From Myxococcus eversor (GTDB lineage: Bacteria; Myxococcota; Myxococcia; Myxococcales; Myxococcaceae): a stretch of DNA of 64,000 nucleotides. Shown here in pieces: positions 17,342 to 28,692 of the stretch. Numbering within the stretch: the stretch's first letter is position 1; each line of letters opens with the position of its first letter. The notes under the pieces are model-generated. The model ran no database searches, had not been told where the DNA came from, and worked only from the letters and a program-made list of their open reading frames with translations. Both the position numbers and the translations under genes were made by a program. Location: positions 62,001 through 126,000 of the forward strand of contig NZ_JAAIXY010000022.1 in NCBI RefSeq assembly GCF_010894455.1. The letters run 5' to 3'.

Positions 17342-18793
17342 TCAATCAGGCGTGGGGTGCTCCACGTCCGGCGTGAGGCCGGGGGCGCGGGCGACTGGAG
17401 CCACGGGCGGCTCCGTCTTCAGGACGTTCACCAGGGCCATCATCTGCGCCACCAGCGTGGTCAGCCCCTGCCCGTCCTGCACGCCCCCGGTGCCGCCGAT
17501 GGACACCGAGCGCAGCTCGCGAGGCTGCGGCAGCTTCTCGGCGATTGCGGGCAGCAGCTCCACGAGCCGCGCCTGCACGTTGGACGCGCTCAGGCCGTTG
17601 AGGATCTGCTGGCGCAACTCCAGGTGCTCCAGCTCGGCGCGGGCCTGACGGTTGGCCGCGGCGCGCTCCACGTCGCGAGCGTCCGTGTTCGCCAACGCGG
17701 TGCGCTTGAGCTTCGCCGCCTCCACCTCCTGCCGCAGCCGCGCCAGCTCCGCCTCACCGGCCAGCCGGGCCTTCTCCAGCTCCGCGGACTGGAGCACCGT
17801 CTGCTGCCGCTCCGTGGCCAGCCTGCGCTCGTCCTCCTCCTCGCGCTGCTGTCGCCGCAGTCGCTCGGACTGCTCGCGGTCATACGCCTGCGCGTCCTTG
17901 CTCGCCCTCAGCGCGGACAGCTCGCCATCGCTCTCCAGCCGCATGCGCTCGCGGGTCTGCTCCACCTCCAGCTCGCGCTGGGCCAGCGACTCCTCCTTCC
18001 CCAGCGAGGCCAGCCGGGCGATGCGCTCCTGCTCGGCGCGGAACGGCGTCTGGAGGCTCTCCCACAGGCGCGCGGAGCTGACCACCGCCTCCTTGATCTG
18101 CACCGTGACGATGCGCAACCCCAGGCCCTTGTCGGTGCCTCCGCCGCCCTCCGCCACGTGCCGCAGCCGGGCGGTGAGTTCCTCGATGATGGGCTGCTTG
18201 TCGGACAGCACCGTGTCGATGGTCATGGTGGCCACCTTGTCCTTGATGGCCGCCTCCGCCTGCTCGCGAAGCTGCACGTTCACCACGCGCATCGGATCCT
18301 CCACGTCAGTGAAGTCCAGCTTGCGGTAGGCCGTGCCGAAGTCCTCGATGATCCACTGCACGTAGCCCTGCACCAGCAGGCCCTGCAGCTCGCGGCAGAT
18401 GCAGTGCGCGTTGATGAGGATGGTCTGCATCGCCCCCGGCACCACCAGGAACGAGTCCTTCGCCGGGTCATAACCGAACGACACCCCCAACCCGAGCGTC
18501 AGCGGCTGCGCGTGTCCGCGACGCGTGTGCACCACGTACGCATTGGGCGGAACGACGACGGTCTTCCAGCGCCAGAAGCCGGTGATGCGCACGTCCACGG
18601 CGTTGCCCTGAGGCGCACCACCACCGCCTCCGCCTCCTCTGCCCTGGAGCGGCCCCGCGCGGGCCGCGCGCGCCGCCTGCACCGTGGGTGGCGCCACCAT
18701 CTGCTTGCGGGCCCGCAGGTCCACCTCCAGGCGCTGCTGTTGCTCCTGCACCTGGTCGAGATACGTGTTCTTCACCGGATCCTGGGACGACAT
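17342..18793 (-). CDS. Flotillin-like SPFH/Band-7 protein
   Basis: 483 residues. A glycine-rich linker (GRGGGGGGGAP) follows a coiled N-terminus, then an SPFH-like domain (VVVPPNAYVVHTRRG through DFTDVEDPMRVVNVQLREQAEAAI, about 75-250). A long charged coiled coil (ERIARLASLGKEESLAQRELE onward to about 420) and a hydrophobic, Gln-rich end complete it. No transmembrane helix is obvious, so membrane association would be peripheral. Flotillin-like proteins scaffold membrane microdomains. The ATG at 18793 was chosen for the AGGGGGAG upstream; 18820 is an alternative. It sits 65 bp downstream of the OmpA-like gene, likely in the same transcript. Confidence 0.75.
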   Translation of the reverse strand: MSSQDPVKNTYLDQVQEQQQRLEVDLRARKQMVAPPTVQAARAARAGPLQGRGGGGGGGAPQGNAVDVRITGFWRWKTVVVPPNAYVVHTRRGHAQPLTLGLGVSFGYDPAKDSFLVVPGAMQTILINAHCICRELQGLLVQGYVQWIIEDFGTAYRKLDFTDVEDPMRVVNVQLREQAEAAIKDKVATMTIDTVLSDKQPIIEELTARLRHVAEGGGGTDKGLGLRIVTVQIKEAVVSSARLWESLQTPFRAEQERIARLASLGKEESLAQRELEVEQTRERMRLESDGELSALRASKDAQAYDREQSERLRRQQREEEDERRLATERQQTVLQSAELEKARLAGEAELARLRQEVEAAKLKRTALANTDARDVERAAANRQARAELEHLELRQQILNGLSASNVQARLVELLPAIAEKLPQPRELRSVSIGGTGGVQDGQGLTTLVAQMMALVNVLKTEPPVAPVARAPGLTPDVEHPTPD

Positions 18794-18858
18794 GGACGCT
18801 CCCCCTGAAAGGAGGCTCATCCAAGCACACGTCAGGAGCCCCGAGGAGGCCGGGCCCT

Positions 18859-20184
18859 CTACTTGCCCTTGACGAGCACGATCTCCACGCGGCGGTTCAG
18901 CTCGCGCCCGCGCGGAATCAGGTTGGGGGCCTTGGGACGGGTGTCTCCCAGCCCGGAGGCGTCGATGCGCGACGGGTTCAGCCCCGCCTTCACCAGCAGG
19001 TCCGCGACGGCCTTCGCGCGCGCCTCGGAGAGCGCCTGTCGCGCCGGCGCCGGCGCCTCGCGGTTGTCGGTGTGACCTTCCAGGCGCAGGCGCAGCGTCT
19101 CGTCCCGCACCATCATGTCCACCAGCAGGGCCAGGTCCGAGGTGGAGGCCTTGCGCGGCGCGGCCTGCTTCTCCTCGAAGCCCGGAGGCGTGGGCAGCTC
19201 CACGCGCTCGTCCTTCACCTGCGCCTGCTGGTCCTTCTTCGCCGGCGCGGGCGCCAGGACGAAGTCCACCGTGGCCTCGCGCTCGCGGCTCACCTTCACC
19301 TGACGCGTCTGGGCCAGGAATCCCTTGGAGAGCACGTCCACCGTGTACTCACCCGGAGGCAGCATCACCGCCGCCGGCTTGCGCGCGGCCTTGTCCAACA
19401 GGACCTGCTGCGGCGCGCCCCGGCCGCCTCGCACGTATGCCGTGGCGGCCACGGGCTTCTTCCCCGCGAGCACCTTCAACAGCAGTCGTCCCGGAGCCAC
19501 CGGGCCCTGGTCGGGGGGCTTCGTGGGCGGCGGCACCTGCGTCACCGTGACAGGCGGAGCCGTGACGGGAGGCGGCACCTGCGCCACCACGACGGGAGGG
19601 GGGCCCGCGTCCTGGCCCTCCGCCAGCGTGGCGTCCGCGAGCGGCGCGGTCATCTCCGCCGAGACATCGTGAGACAGCTTCAGCTTGAGCCGGGGGTCGG
19701 GCGCGTTGGGGTTGATGCTGGGCACCACCTTCACCCGCATCCGCAGCCCCTTCTGCGCCTGGAACGTGACGGAGGCCGTCATCTTCCAGAGGAAGCCGCT
19801 CTCCTCGCTGAACAGGCTCCACGAGTCGCTGTTCGTATAGGTGACGCGCGACACCAGCGTGTAGGAGCCCTCCTCCACCTTCAGCGCCGCGAGGCGATGG
19901 ATGCCCGGGCCGGAGATGACGTCCAACCCCGGCACCGCCAGGGGCTGACCGTTGAGGATGAAGTCCACCTCCAGCAGCTTGTAGGGCCGCGCGGTGCCCT
20001 CTCCTGGCAGGCCCTCGTAGGTGATGACGACCTCTGGGGGAGGCGTCTTGACCAGGGCCTGGAGCTGGCGGTCCAGGTCCTCGCGGGCCCGCTGCTCGAC
20101 GGTGGAGGGTTCAGCCGCCCGCGCCGTGGCGCCGACGAGGGCCAGGATGCAGAGCCACAGTGCTTGTACGGAGGAAGAAGCCAC
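18859..20184 (-). CDS. OmpA-family outer membrane protein
   Basis: 441 residues. The signal peptide ends ATARAA. An N-terminal beta-sandwich-like region is followed by a Pro/Val/Thr-rich linker (repeats of VTVTQVPPPT), a PEGA-like segment (PPGEYTVDVLSKGF) and an OmpA C-terminal domain at about 360-440 with GHTDNREAPAPARQALSEAR and RGRELNRRVEIVL, which bind peptidoglycan. Anchoring the outer membrane to the wall is the family role. The start is GTG at 20184. It probably leads a two-gene unit with the flotillin-like gene. Confidence 0.85.
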   Translation of the reverse strand: MASSSVQALWLCILALVGATARAAEPSTVEQRAREDLDRQLQALVKTPPPEVVITYEGLPGEGTARPYKLLEVDFILNGQPLAVPGLDVISGPGIHRLAALKVEEGSYTLVSRVTYTNSDSWSLFSEESGFLWKMTASVTFQAQKGLRMRVKVVPSINPNAPDPRLKLKLSHDVSAEMTAPLADATLAEGQDAGPPPVVVAQVPPPVTAPPVTVTQVPPPTKPPDQGPVAPGRLLLKVLAGKKPVAATAYVRGGRGAPQQVLLDKAARKPAAVMLPPGEYTVDVLSKGFLAQTRQVKVSREREATVDFVLAPAPAKKDQQAQVKDERVELPTPPGFEEKQAAPRKASTSDLALLVDMMVRDETLRLRLEGHTDNREAPAPARQALSEARAKAVADLLVKAGLNPSRIDASGLGDTRPKAPNLIPRGRELNRRVEIVLVKGK

Positions 20185-20394
20185 GGGGGTTCACAGCATC
20201 GCACAACCTGGGCCCGTCGCGAGTTGTCAGCCGGGCGAGCTGACCACCATCCGACCGTCGCCCCCCCTCCCCTCACCCCATGTCCCGGCGCTACAGGGCC
20301 CTTGCGTGTGGCCCCGCCACGTTTTTGGCTCCCATCCCGCCGCCAAGGGCGCTAGTCCTGGGCGCCGAAGACTCCCCCGAAGAGGCCGCGCGCG

Positions 20395-22029
<1,635 letters not shown>

Positions 22030-22038
22030 GCGCGCGCC

Positions 22039-22512
22039 ATGCCAGCCGAGGTGCTGACCTACCAGGAGCGGTTCCGCGAGGACTTCGCGCGGCTCAATCG
22101 CGAGTGGATCGAGACGCACTTCCGGCTGGAGCCGGAGGACCTGGCCTCCTTCGCGGACCCGCACGGCACCTTCGTCGCGCCCGGCGGCGAGGTGCTGTTC
22201 GCCCTCGTCGACGGCCAGGTGCTGGGCACGTGCGCGCTGCGCCGCGAGGACCCGGACACGTTCGAGCTGTGCAAGATGGCCGTGTCTCCCCAGGCGCGGG
22301 GACACGGGCTGGGCGACGTGCTGATGGAGGCGGTGCTGCGCGTCGCTCGCGAGAAGGGCGCCCGGCGCGTGTACCTGGTGTCGAACACGAAGCTTGCGCC
22401 CGCGCTCGGGCTGTACCGAAAGCACGGCTTCGTGACGACGCGCCTGGGAGACGAGGTGTCGCGCGAGGCGGGCTACGAGCGCGCGGACATCGAGCTGGAG
22501 TGGCGCGCCTGA
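22039..22512 (+). CDS. GNAT-family N-acetyltransferase
   Basis: 157 residues. The acetyl-CoA binding motif A is QARGHGLGDVLMEAVLRVAR (Q/R-x-x-G-x-G/A), preceded by the beta4 strand FELCKMAVSP and followed by LGLYRKHGFV, all standard for GNAT. Single-domain, cytoplasmic, substrate unknown. The ATG is nine bases after the fumarase stop. Confidence 0.88.
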   Translation: MPAEVLTYQERFREDFARLNREWIETHFRLEPEDLASFADPHGTFVAPGGEVLFALVDGQVLGTCALRREDPDTFELCKMAVSPQARGHGLGDVLMEAVLRVAREKGARRVYLVSNTKLAPALGLYRKHGFVTTRLGDEVSREAGYERADIELEWRA

Positions 22513-22518
22513 CGCGTG

Positions 22519-22740
22519 TCAGACGGAGGGCGGCGCCTCTGACGCGGGCACCGGGACGGCGGACTTCTTCTTCGGGATGAGGTTGCGCCGGGGGCCCTTG
22601 AGGGCCACGCCCAGGAGCATGCTCGCGGGGAGCATCATCCCCAGTCCTTGCGTGAGGTTGTCGGGAGGATGAACGACGGCCCCCAGCACCAGCGCGGCGA
22701 ACAGCAGACCACAGACCAACCGAAGCAACAGAGAGTTCAC
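22519..22740 (-). CDS. Small two-helix membrane protein
   Basis: 73 residues from a GTG at 22740 (an ATG at 22779 would add 13). Two hydrophobic segments (LLLRLVCGLLFAALVLGAVV and GMMLPASMLLGVAL) are followed by a basic, Pro/Ala-rich tail. Family not recognised. It converges on the GNAT gene with a six-base gap. Confidence 0.6.
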   Translation of the reverse strand: MNSLLLRLVCGLLFAALVLGAVVHPPDNLTQGLGMMLPASMLLGVALKGPRRNLIPKKKSAVPVPASEAPPSV

Positions 22741-22885
22741 GCGAGGGACCTCGGTGACGGGATGGCCCAGCGTAAACATCCGCCGGGCCCTGTCCAGCCA
22801 GCCTCACGAGGCCCTTCAGGGAGGGGCCAAGCAAGCGCCCCACCCTGTCCCACCGTCCACGTCGGACGGTGGGAGCGTCAGGGAA

Positions 22886-25015
22886 CTACCAGATCTTCAC
22901 GCGCTTCTCGGGGGCGAGCCAGCCGGCGTCGCCCTCCTTGACGCCGAACGCCTCGTAGAACTCCGCCATGTTCCGCACCACGCCGTTGACGCGGTACTGC
23001 GGCGGCGAGTGGGTGTCGGTGAGCAGCATCTGCCGCATGGCGTCGTCGCGGTACAGGCCGCGCCAGACCTGCGCCCAGCCGAGGAAGAAGCGCTGCGGGC
23101 CCGTGAAGCCGGCGATGGACGGCGCCGTCTTGCCTCCGAGCGACTGGACGTAGGCCTTGTAGGCCACCGCGAGGCCGCTGACGTCGCCGATGTTCTCACC
23201 CAGGGTCAGCTCGCCGTTGACCTTCATGGACTCCAGCGGGCTGAAGCCGGCGTACTGCTCCACCAGCACGGCGGTGCGCTGCTTGAAGCCCGCCTGGTCC
23301 TCCGGGGTCCACCAGTTGCGCAGGTTGCCGTCGCCGTCCGAGCGGCTGCCCTGGTCGTCGAAGCCGTGGCTGATTTCGTGACCAATCACCGCGCCGATGG
23401 CGCCGTAGTTCGTCGCGTCGTCCGCGTCCGGGTTGAAGAACGGCGGCTGGAGGATGGCGGCCGGGAAGACAATCTCGTTCATCGTGGAGCTGTAGTAGGC
23501 ATTCACCATCTGCGGCGGCATGCCCCACTCCTCGCGGTCGATCGGCTTGCCCAGCTTGTCCACCATCCGCTGGAAGTCGAACGCATCACCGCGACGCACG
23601 TTGCCCAACAGGTCGCCCGCGACAATCTCCAGGCGCGAGTAGTCCCGCCACTTGTCCGGGTAGCCAATCTTGACGTTGAATTTCGACAGCTTCGCCTGGG
23701 CCTGCGCCTTCGTCTCGGCGCTCATCCAGTCCAGCCCGTCGATGCCCTGACGGAACGCCTCACGCAGGTTGTTGACCAGCTCCACCATGCGCTGCTTGGA
23801 CGCGGGGCTGAAGTGGCGCTCCACGTAGAGCTGCCCCACGGCCTCGCTCAGCGAGTCCTCCACCGCGCCCACGCCACGCTTCCAGCGCGGACGGTTCTCC
23901 TGAAGGCCCTGCAGCGTCTTGCCGTAGAAGTCGAACGAGGCCTGCTCGAAGGCGCTCGACAGCATGGGCGCGCGGCCGGACAGCACCTTGAACGTCAGGT
24001 ACTGCTTGAGCACGGGCAGCGGCGTCGTCTTCAACAGCCCCGCCACGGCCTCGAAGTACGCCGGCTGACGGACGATGACGCCGGGCGTCGCCTGGGCGCC
24101 CGCCGCCTTGAGGAAGCGCGTCCACGAGAAGCCGGGGGTGAGCGCCTCGACCTCCTTGACGCTCTTGAGGTTGTAGGTGGCCTCGCGGTCCCGGTTCTTC
24201 ACCCGGTCCCAGCTCTTGTCGGCCAGCGTCGTCTCCAGCGCGAGGATGGCCTCGGCCGCCTTCTTCGCGTCCTTCTCCCCCGCGAGGGTGAAGAGCTTCT
24301 CGATGTACGCCACGTAGGCGGCGCGAATCTCGATGAAGCGCGGCTCCTGCTTGGAATAGTAGTCCCGGTCCGGCAGGCCCAGGCCGCTCTGGCTGACGTA
24401 CGCGATGTAGCGCGTGGCCTGCTTCTGGTCCTGGCCCACGAAGAACGTGAAGGGCGTCTGGAGGCCGCTGCGCTGGAGCTCCACGAACAGCTCCGGCAGT
24501 TGGGCCTTGTCCTTCAGCCCCTTCACCCGCGCCAGCTCCTGGGCGATCGGCTTCATGCCGAGCGACTCGATGCGCTCGGTGTCCATGAAGCTGTTGTACA
24601 GGTCGCCCACCTTCTGCGCGGTGGAGCCCGGCGCGCGCTCCTTCGCGGAGGCGGACTCCTCGATGATGGCGCGCAGGGCCAGCTCGGACTTGTCCGCCAG
24701 CTCGATGAACGAGCCATAGCGGGCGCGGTCCGCGGGGATGGGCGTGTTCTTCAGCCACGTCCCGTTGACGAACCGGTAGAAGTCGTCCTGGGGACGGATG
24801 GTGCGGTCCAGGTTCTTCAGCTCGACGCCGAGCGCGCGCACGGTCTCCTCCGACACGGCCTCCGCGACGGGCGTCGTCGAGGATGCGGACGCGGCGGGAG
24901 GCGCGGGCGCCTCGGTGGGCGCGGGCCGCGGCGCGCTGGCGCAGCCGGTCAGCAACAGGGTTCCGAGGGCGCTGGTCGCCCACGCGCGGTGGGCAATGGA
25001 CTTCTTGGGGCTCAT
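22886..25015 (-). CDS. M13-family (neprilysin/PepO-like) metallopeptidase lipoprotein
   Basis: 709 residues. The lipobox LTGC follows a basic N-terminus (MSPKKSIAHR). The thermolysin-type zinc motif HEISH (about residue 545) sits in VIGHEISHGFDDQG; the third ligand is in ENIGDVSGLAVAY, and NAYYSSTMNEIVFPA is the conserved substrate-binding strand. The C-terminal VKIW resembles the usual ending of the family. It cleaves peptides below about 40 residues, here from an envelope-anchored position. Length is normal for M13. The ATG at 25015 starts the signal peptide directly. Confidence 0.95.
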   Translation of the reverse strand: MSPKKSIAHRAWATSALGTLLLTGCASAPRPAPTEAPAPPAASASSTTPVAEAVSEETVRALGVELKNLDRTIRPQDDFYRFVNGTWLKNTPIPADRARYGSFIELADKSELALRAIIEESASAKERAPGSTAQKVGDLYNSFMDTERIESLGMKPIAQELARVKGLKDKAQLPELFVELQRSGLQTPFTFFVGQDQKQATRYIAYVSQSGLGLPDRDYYSKQEPRFIEIRAAYVAYIEKLFTLAGEKDAKKAAEAILALETTLADKSWDRVKNRDREATYNLKSVKEVEALTPGFSWTRFLKAAGAQATPGVIVRQPAYFEAVAGLLKTTPLPVLKQYLTFKVLSGRAPMLSSAFEQASFDFYGKTLQGLQENRPRWKRGVGAVEDSLSEAVGQLYVERHFSPASKQRMVELVNNLREAFRQGIDGLDWMSAETKAQAQAKLSKFNVKIGYPDKWRDYSRLEIVAGDLLGNVRRGDAFDFQRMVDKLGKPIDREEWGMPPQMVNAYYSSTMNEIVFPAAILQPPFFNPDADDATNYGAIGAVIGHEISHGFDDQGSRSDGDGNLRNWWTPEDQAGFKQRTAVLVEQYAGFSPLESMKVNGELTLGENIGDVSGLAVAYKAYVQSLGGKTAPSIAGFTGPQRFFLGWAQVWRGLYRDDAMRQMLLTDTHSPPQYRVNGVVRNMAEFYEAFGVKEGDAGWLAPEKRVKIW

Positions 25016-25150
25016 GAGGTTCCGAGAGGAAAAAGGGACGGGGGATGCTGCCGGACCCGAATGGTCGTCGTCCATCCGGGCAGGCAGGAAAAACACCCGC
25101 GCGCGCGCCCTATTCCTCAGGTGAGGCCCCAAGCCTCCCTGCAATCCCGT

Positions 25151-25166
25151 GGAAACAGCCGTTTCC
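25151..25166 (-). terminator. Possible terminator hairpin
   Basis: Short inverted repeat GGAAAC-AGCC-GTTTCC, about 50 bases downstream of the large C45-like gene on the minus strand. The stem is only 6 bp and there is no T-run. Confidence 0.3.
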
Positions 25167-25214
25167 GGCCCCGCCCCCGTCCAGGAGGCGAGGCCGCGAG
25201 CGCCCACCTTGGGC

Positions 25215-28200
25215 TCAGCGCTGGCCCATGACGGGCGCGGGCACGGGGGCGGCGGGGGCCGGCACCGCGGGCGCGGCGGGCGCGGGCGCGGGCGTCACCG
25301 TGACGTCCTGCGACAACGCCTCCAGGTCATGGAAACCCTTCGTCGACACGTCGCCGCCTCGGAACAGGGCCCAGCCCTGGAGGTTGCGCTGGTACGTCCG
25401 CGTCATGTGCCAGAGCTGGATGCCGCTGTTGGCGACGAAGAGGTACAGGGCGCGCTTGGGGTTCCAGGGGTTGGGCAGCGCCAAGGCGATGCCGTCGTCC
25501 GGGCGGCCATACGTCTTGCCCTGCCAGCGGAAGAAGCGGCGGCCCAGCTCCACGGGGAGCTTCTTCTCGGCGGCCAGCCGGGCGAGCAGCGCGTTGTCCT
25601 CCGCTCCGCCGAAGACGACCAGGTCGCGCTCCGCGAGCTGCGCGTCCGTCACCTCGAAGTCAGGAGACACCGGCACGAGCCGCTCGGTGAAGACATCCGC
25701 CAGCGCCTCGCGGTAGCCGAGCACCAGCGTGCGCATGGACTCCGTCTGCCGGGCGGTGCCGTGCACCATGAGCAGCTTCTCCCAGGCATCCGTCTGGTTG
25801 GCCAGGACCTGGTAGCGCTCACGCGGCACCGGCACGTCGTTGCCCGCGTTGAAGACGACGCGCACGGGCGCCTCCGTGGTGCGCAGGACGAACGTCTCGC
25901 TCGCCGTGCCCTTCACCTCCACGCGCTCCAACGTGGAGCCCTTCGCCGTGTGCACCTCCACCAGCGTGACGAAGTGCCAGGGCTTCGGTCCGGGCTGCTC
26001 CACCTTGAGCGTCACCTCGTACCCGTCCTTCACCTGCGCGGCGGTGGCGCGGAAGCGCGGCTGCGGCAGGCCCGTGCGCTCCAGCCACTGGCCGACGAAG
26101 GGGCCCACGTCCTTGCCCACCGCCTCCTGCGCGGCGCGCTTGAAGTCCGCCGTGGAGATGTCCTTGTTCGCGTAGCGCGTGTGGACGGCGTTCATCACCT
26201 TGGAGAAGTCCGCGTTGCCCAGGAGCAGCCGGAGCTGGTGCAGCGCGAAGGTGCCCTTGATGCGCGGCACCAGGTAGGTTCCATAGCGGCCGTACTCCGT
26301 CTTGACGGAGGCAGGCAGCACGTCCGCCTCGCGCGAGGTGGTGAAGAGGTAGCGGTCATTGAGGTCCGCGAGCGCGTCCCGCTGCGCATCGAAGGCCTTC
26401 TCCGGCTTGTCCTCGTGCGCCGACACGTCGCGCAAGAGCTTCCAGTACGCGGACGTGCCGCTGATGAGCCAGTTCTCTCCATCCGACGCGGGGAACAGCG
26501 TGTTGGCCCACAGGAGCGACTTGTCGAAGCCGACCGTGTCCTTCACCCGCGAGAAGTCCCGCTTCGTCGTCTGGGGCTCCTCCGGCGCCTTCCACGTCTT
26601 GCGCGCCTCCTTCAGCTTGGCGGCGACGTAGATGGGGCTGAACGTCGTGTAGCCCAGCGACAGGTGCGGCGTGGCGCCGGGCAGGTCCGGCATGAAGCGG
26701 CTGCCAATCATCTTCTCGCGCAGCGTCGTCTTGCCGTAGTGGGCCAGGAACATCAGCTTCTCGGCCATCTCCGACGTGGTCACCTTGCCGTCGCAGGCGT
26801 GCGGCCGGTTGATGGGGCTGGAGGCCAGCATCCGCGTGGCGGAGTCCAGGTCGAAGCCCTGCTTGCCCAGCTTCGAGTAGTACTCCCAGAAGGCGATGTC
26901 GCGGTTCCAGGTGTTGAAGGCCAGGTCCGCGGGGGCGTTGTCCGGGTTGGAGACGGACTCCTTGCGGACCTCCAAGTCACGGTTGTTGTTGTTCGCCCAG
27001 ATGAAGTCCTTGAGGTTGCCCGGCGTGTCGGAGGCGTTGCCCTTGCTGCCGGTGCGCCACAGCCGCGTCTTCTTCGTGCCGAGCAGCAGACACGCGCCCT
27101 CGTCCGTCTTCGTGTCCGCGAGCGTCCAGTCGTTGGTGTACAGGCCGTTGTTGTTGTCCTTCATGATGCGGGCGACGTCATCGATGGAGGACGCGTATTG
27201 CGCCGCCTTGCGGATGCGGTTGCTCTGCGGCGAGCCATTCATATCGAACGGCGTCTGCCCCACCGTCGTCTCGCCGATGACGATGCCCGCGGAGTTGATG
27301 AACCAGTCCGCGCCGCTGTGGATGCCGCCCGGGAAGGTCTGCATCACGAAGCGGTGGCCCCGGGTGGGCTGCACGTCCAGCACCACGTCCCAGTGGACGC
27401 CCGTGTAGCCGTTCCACATGAAAATCTGGCCGATGATGGCGCGGCCGTCCTTCGTCGCGGACTTGGTGGCGACGAAGGAGGAGCAGTGGTCGCCCTTGCC
27501 TCCGCGCTCGGCCTCTTCGTCGGCCTTGAGGAAGGTGCGGCCGGACAGCGAGGTGGAGGTGGCGCGGTTGGCCTCCTCGAGCTGGCCCGCGTCCACGGCG
27601 GTGTTGAGCGTGACGATGTCCAGCACGTCCAGCTCGCGGTCCTTGAACTTCGCGCCGGCCTTGTTCGCGCCGTCGGCGATGCCCTTCATCTCCTCCAGGT
27701 ACTCGGCGTCGAACTTGCGCAGGAAGAGCGAGTCCGCGAGCAGCCGCTGGTGGCTCCACCCCTTGGCCGCGTCCGACTTGTCCTTCTGGATGCCGAGCTT
27801 CTCGATGTAGCGGACAATCTCCTGCGAGGTCAGCTCGCCGAACTGGACGCCGCGCTCGTAGGGCTCGCCCTCGATGTGGACGTAGATCCAGCCGCCGTCG
27901 TCGTAACGGAAACCCTTGCCGGCCCAGCGCACCGACTCCATGGGGACATAGGCGGTGATATCCTCCACGGGCTCCAGGCGGACGTCGTCGTACCAGACGG
28001 AGCCCGTCGCCTTGCCGTTGCGGCCCAGGTGGAGCTGCACGCGGTCCGTGGACTGCGTGGCGAAGAAGAGGACGGAGGCGCGGGTGCCGGCCTCACCGCC
28101 CGGGGCCGTCGCGCAGTTGGTGAAGGGGAAGCTCTTCATCGAGAAGCAGGCACCGTGGGCCGTGGGATAGCGGGCCTCCGGGTCCACCTGGACGCCCTTG

Positions 28201-28532
28201 GTGCGCACCCAGGCGCTGAGCCGGTAGAGCTGGCCCACCTGGAGCTTGAGGCTCTCGGACTCGACGGTGGTCTCCCCACCGCCCTGCGGGCTCTCGATGA
28301 GCATGCCGCGCGAGCCCTCCACCTTGCCCTCCGCGCTGGAGGCCACCTTGCCGGGGCCTTGCGAGCGCCAGAACGCGGGCACCGAGGAGGAACCTCCGGC
28401 CACCTCGAAGTTTCCGTTCGGCACCGCCGAGGAGTTGACGGGAGTGGCGGCCACGGCGGGCGCGGCCTGGAGCAGGCTCGCGGACAACAGCAGCGCGCCG
28501 AGGAGCTTCGACGTCTGGGGGCGGTCGGTCAT
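25215..28532 (-). CDS. Secreted C45-like (linear-amide hydrolase/acyltransferase) multidomain protein
   Basis: 1105 residues. The signal peptide ends APAVAA. Residues 33-188 form a carbohydrate-binding-like jelly roll (NGNFEVAGGSSSVPAFWR, YRLSAWVRTKG). A region of about 215-600 resembles the C45/phospholipase-B-like Ntn-hydrolases, with the candidate nucleophile Cys350 in GDHCSSFVATKSATKDGR and the supporting text GQIFMWNGYTGVHWD and GIVIGETTVGQTPFD. From about 780, HQLRLLLGNADFSKVMNAV and FVGQWLERTGLPQPRF resemble the C-terminal helical part of M1 aminopeptidases but without HExxH. The ATG at 28532 has GGGAAGGGA upstream. Confidence 0.7.
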   Translation of the reverse strand: MTDRPQTSKLLGALLLSASLLQAAPAVAATPVNSSAVPNGNFEVAGGSSSVPAFWRSQGPGKVASSAEGKVEGSRGMLIESPQGGGETTVESESLKLQVGQLYRLSAWVRTKGVQVDPEARYPTAHGACFSMKSFPFTNCATAPGGEAGTRASVLFFATQSTDRVQLHLGRNGKATGSVWYDDVRLEPVEDITAYVPMESVRWAGKGFRYDDGGWIYVHIEGEPYERGVQFGELTSQEIVRYIEKLGIQKDKSDAAKGWSHQRLLADSLFLRKFDAEYLEEMKGIADGANKAGAKFKDRELDVLDIVTLNTAVDAGQLEEANRATSTSLSGRTFLKADEEAERGGKGDHCSSFVATKSATKDGRAIIGQIFMWNGYTGVHWDVVLDVQPTRGHRFVMQTFPGGIHSGADWFINSAGIVIGETTVGQTPFDMNGSPQSNRIRKAAQYASSIDDVARIMKDNNNGLYTNDWTLADTKTDEGACLLLGTKKTRLWRTGSKGNASDTPGNLKDFIWANNNNRDLEVRKESVSNPDNAPADLAFNTWNRDIAFWEYYSKLGKQGFDLDSATRMLASSPINRPHACDGKVTTSEMAEKLMFLAHYGKTTLREKMIGSRFMPDLPGATPHLSLGYTTFSPIYVAAKLKEARKTWKAPEEPQTTKRDFSRVKDTVGFDKSLLWANTLFPASDGENWLISGTSAYWKLLRDVSAHEDKPEKAFDAQRDALADLNDRYLFTTSREADVLPASVKTEYGRYGTYLVPRIKGTFALHQLRLLLGNADFSKVMNAVHTRYANKDISTADFKRAAQEAVGKDVGPFVGQWLERTGLPQPRFRATAAQVKDGYEVTLKVEQPGPKPWHFVTLVEVHTAKGSTLERVEVKGTASETFVLRTTEAPVRVVFNAGNDVPVPRERYQVLANQTDAWEKLLMVHGTARQTESMRTLVLGYREALADVFTERLVPVSPDFEVTDAQLAERDLVVFGGAEDNALLARLAAEKKLPVELGRRFFRWQGKTYGRPDDGIALALPNPWNPKRALYLFVANSGIQLWHMTRTYQRNLQGWALFRGGDVSTKGFHDLEALSQDVTVTPAPAPAAPAVPAPAAPVPAPVMGQR

Positions 28533-28692
28533 GTCGTTCCCTTCCCGAGCAGGGCGGGGCATCAGCTCGGGGGCAATCCGGGCGCATGACACTGCCGCGC
28601 CTGTCGAGCGTCAACCCTTCAAACCCGCGAAGGCACCATGACGCGAGGCGACTTCCGTGGTCGCCCCGACACTCCGTGCGCCCCCTCCCCTG

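Noticed and set aside
25149..28589. Plus-strand frame of 1146 codons opposite the C45-like gene
   Set aside because: Shadow of the minus-strand gene: repetitive ARG/VRG/LRG composition, no signal, no family.
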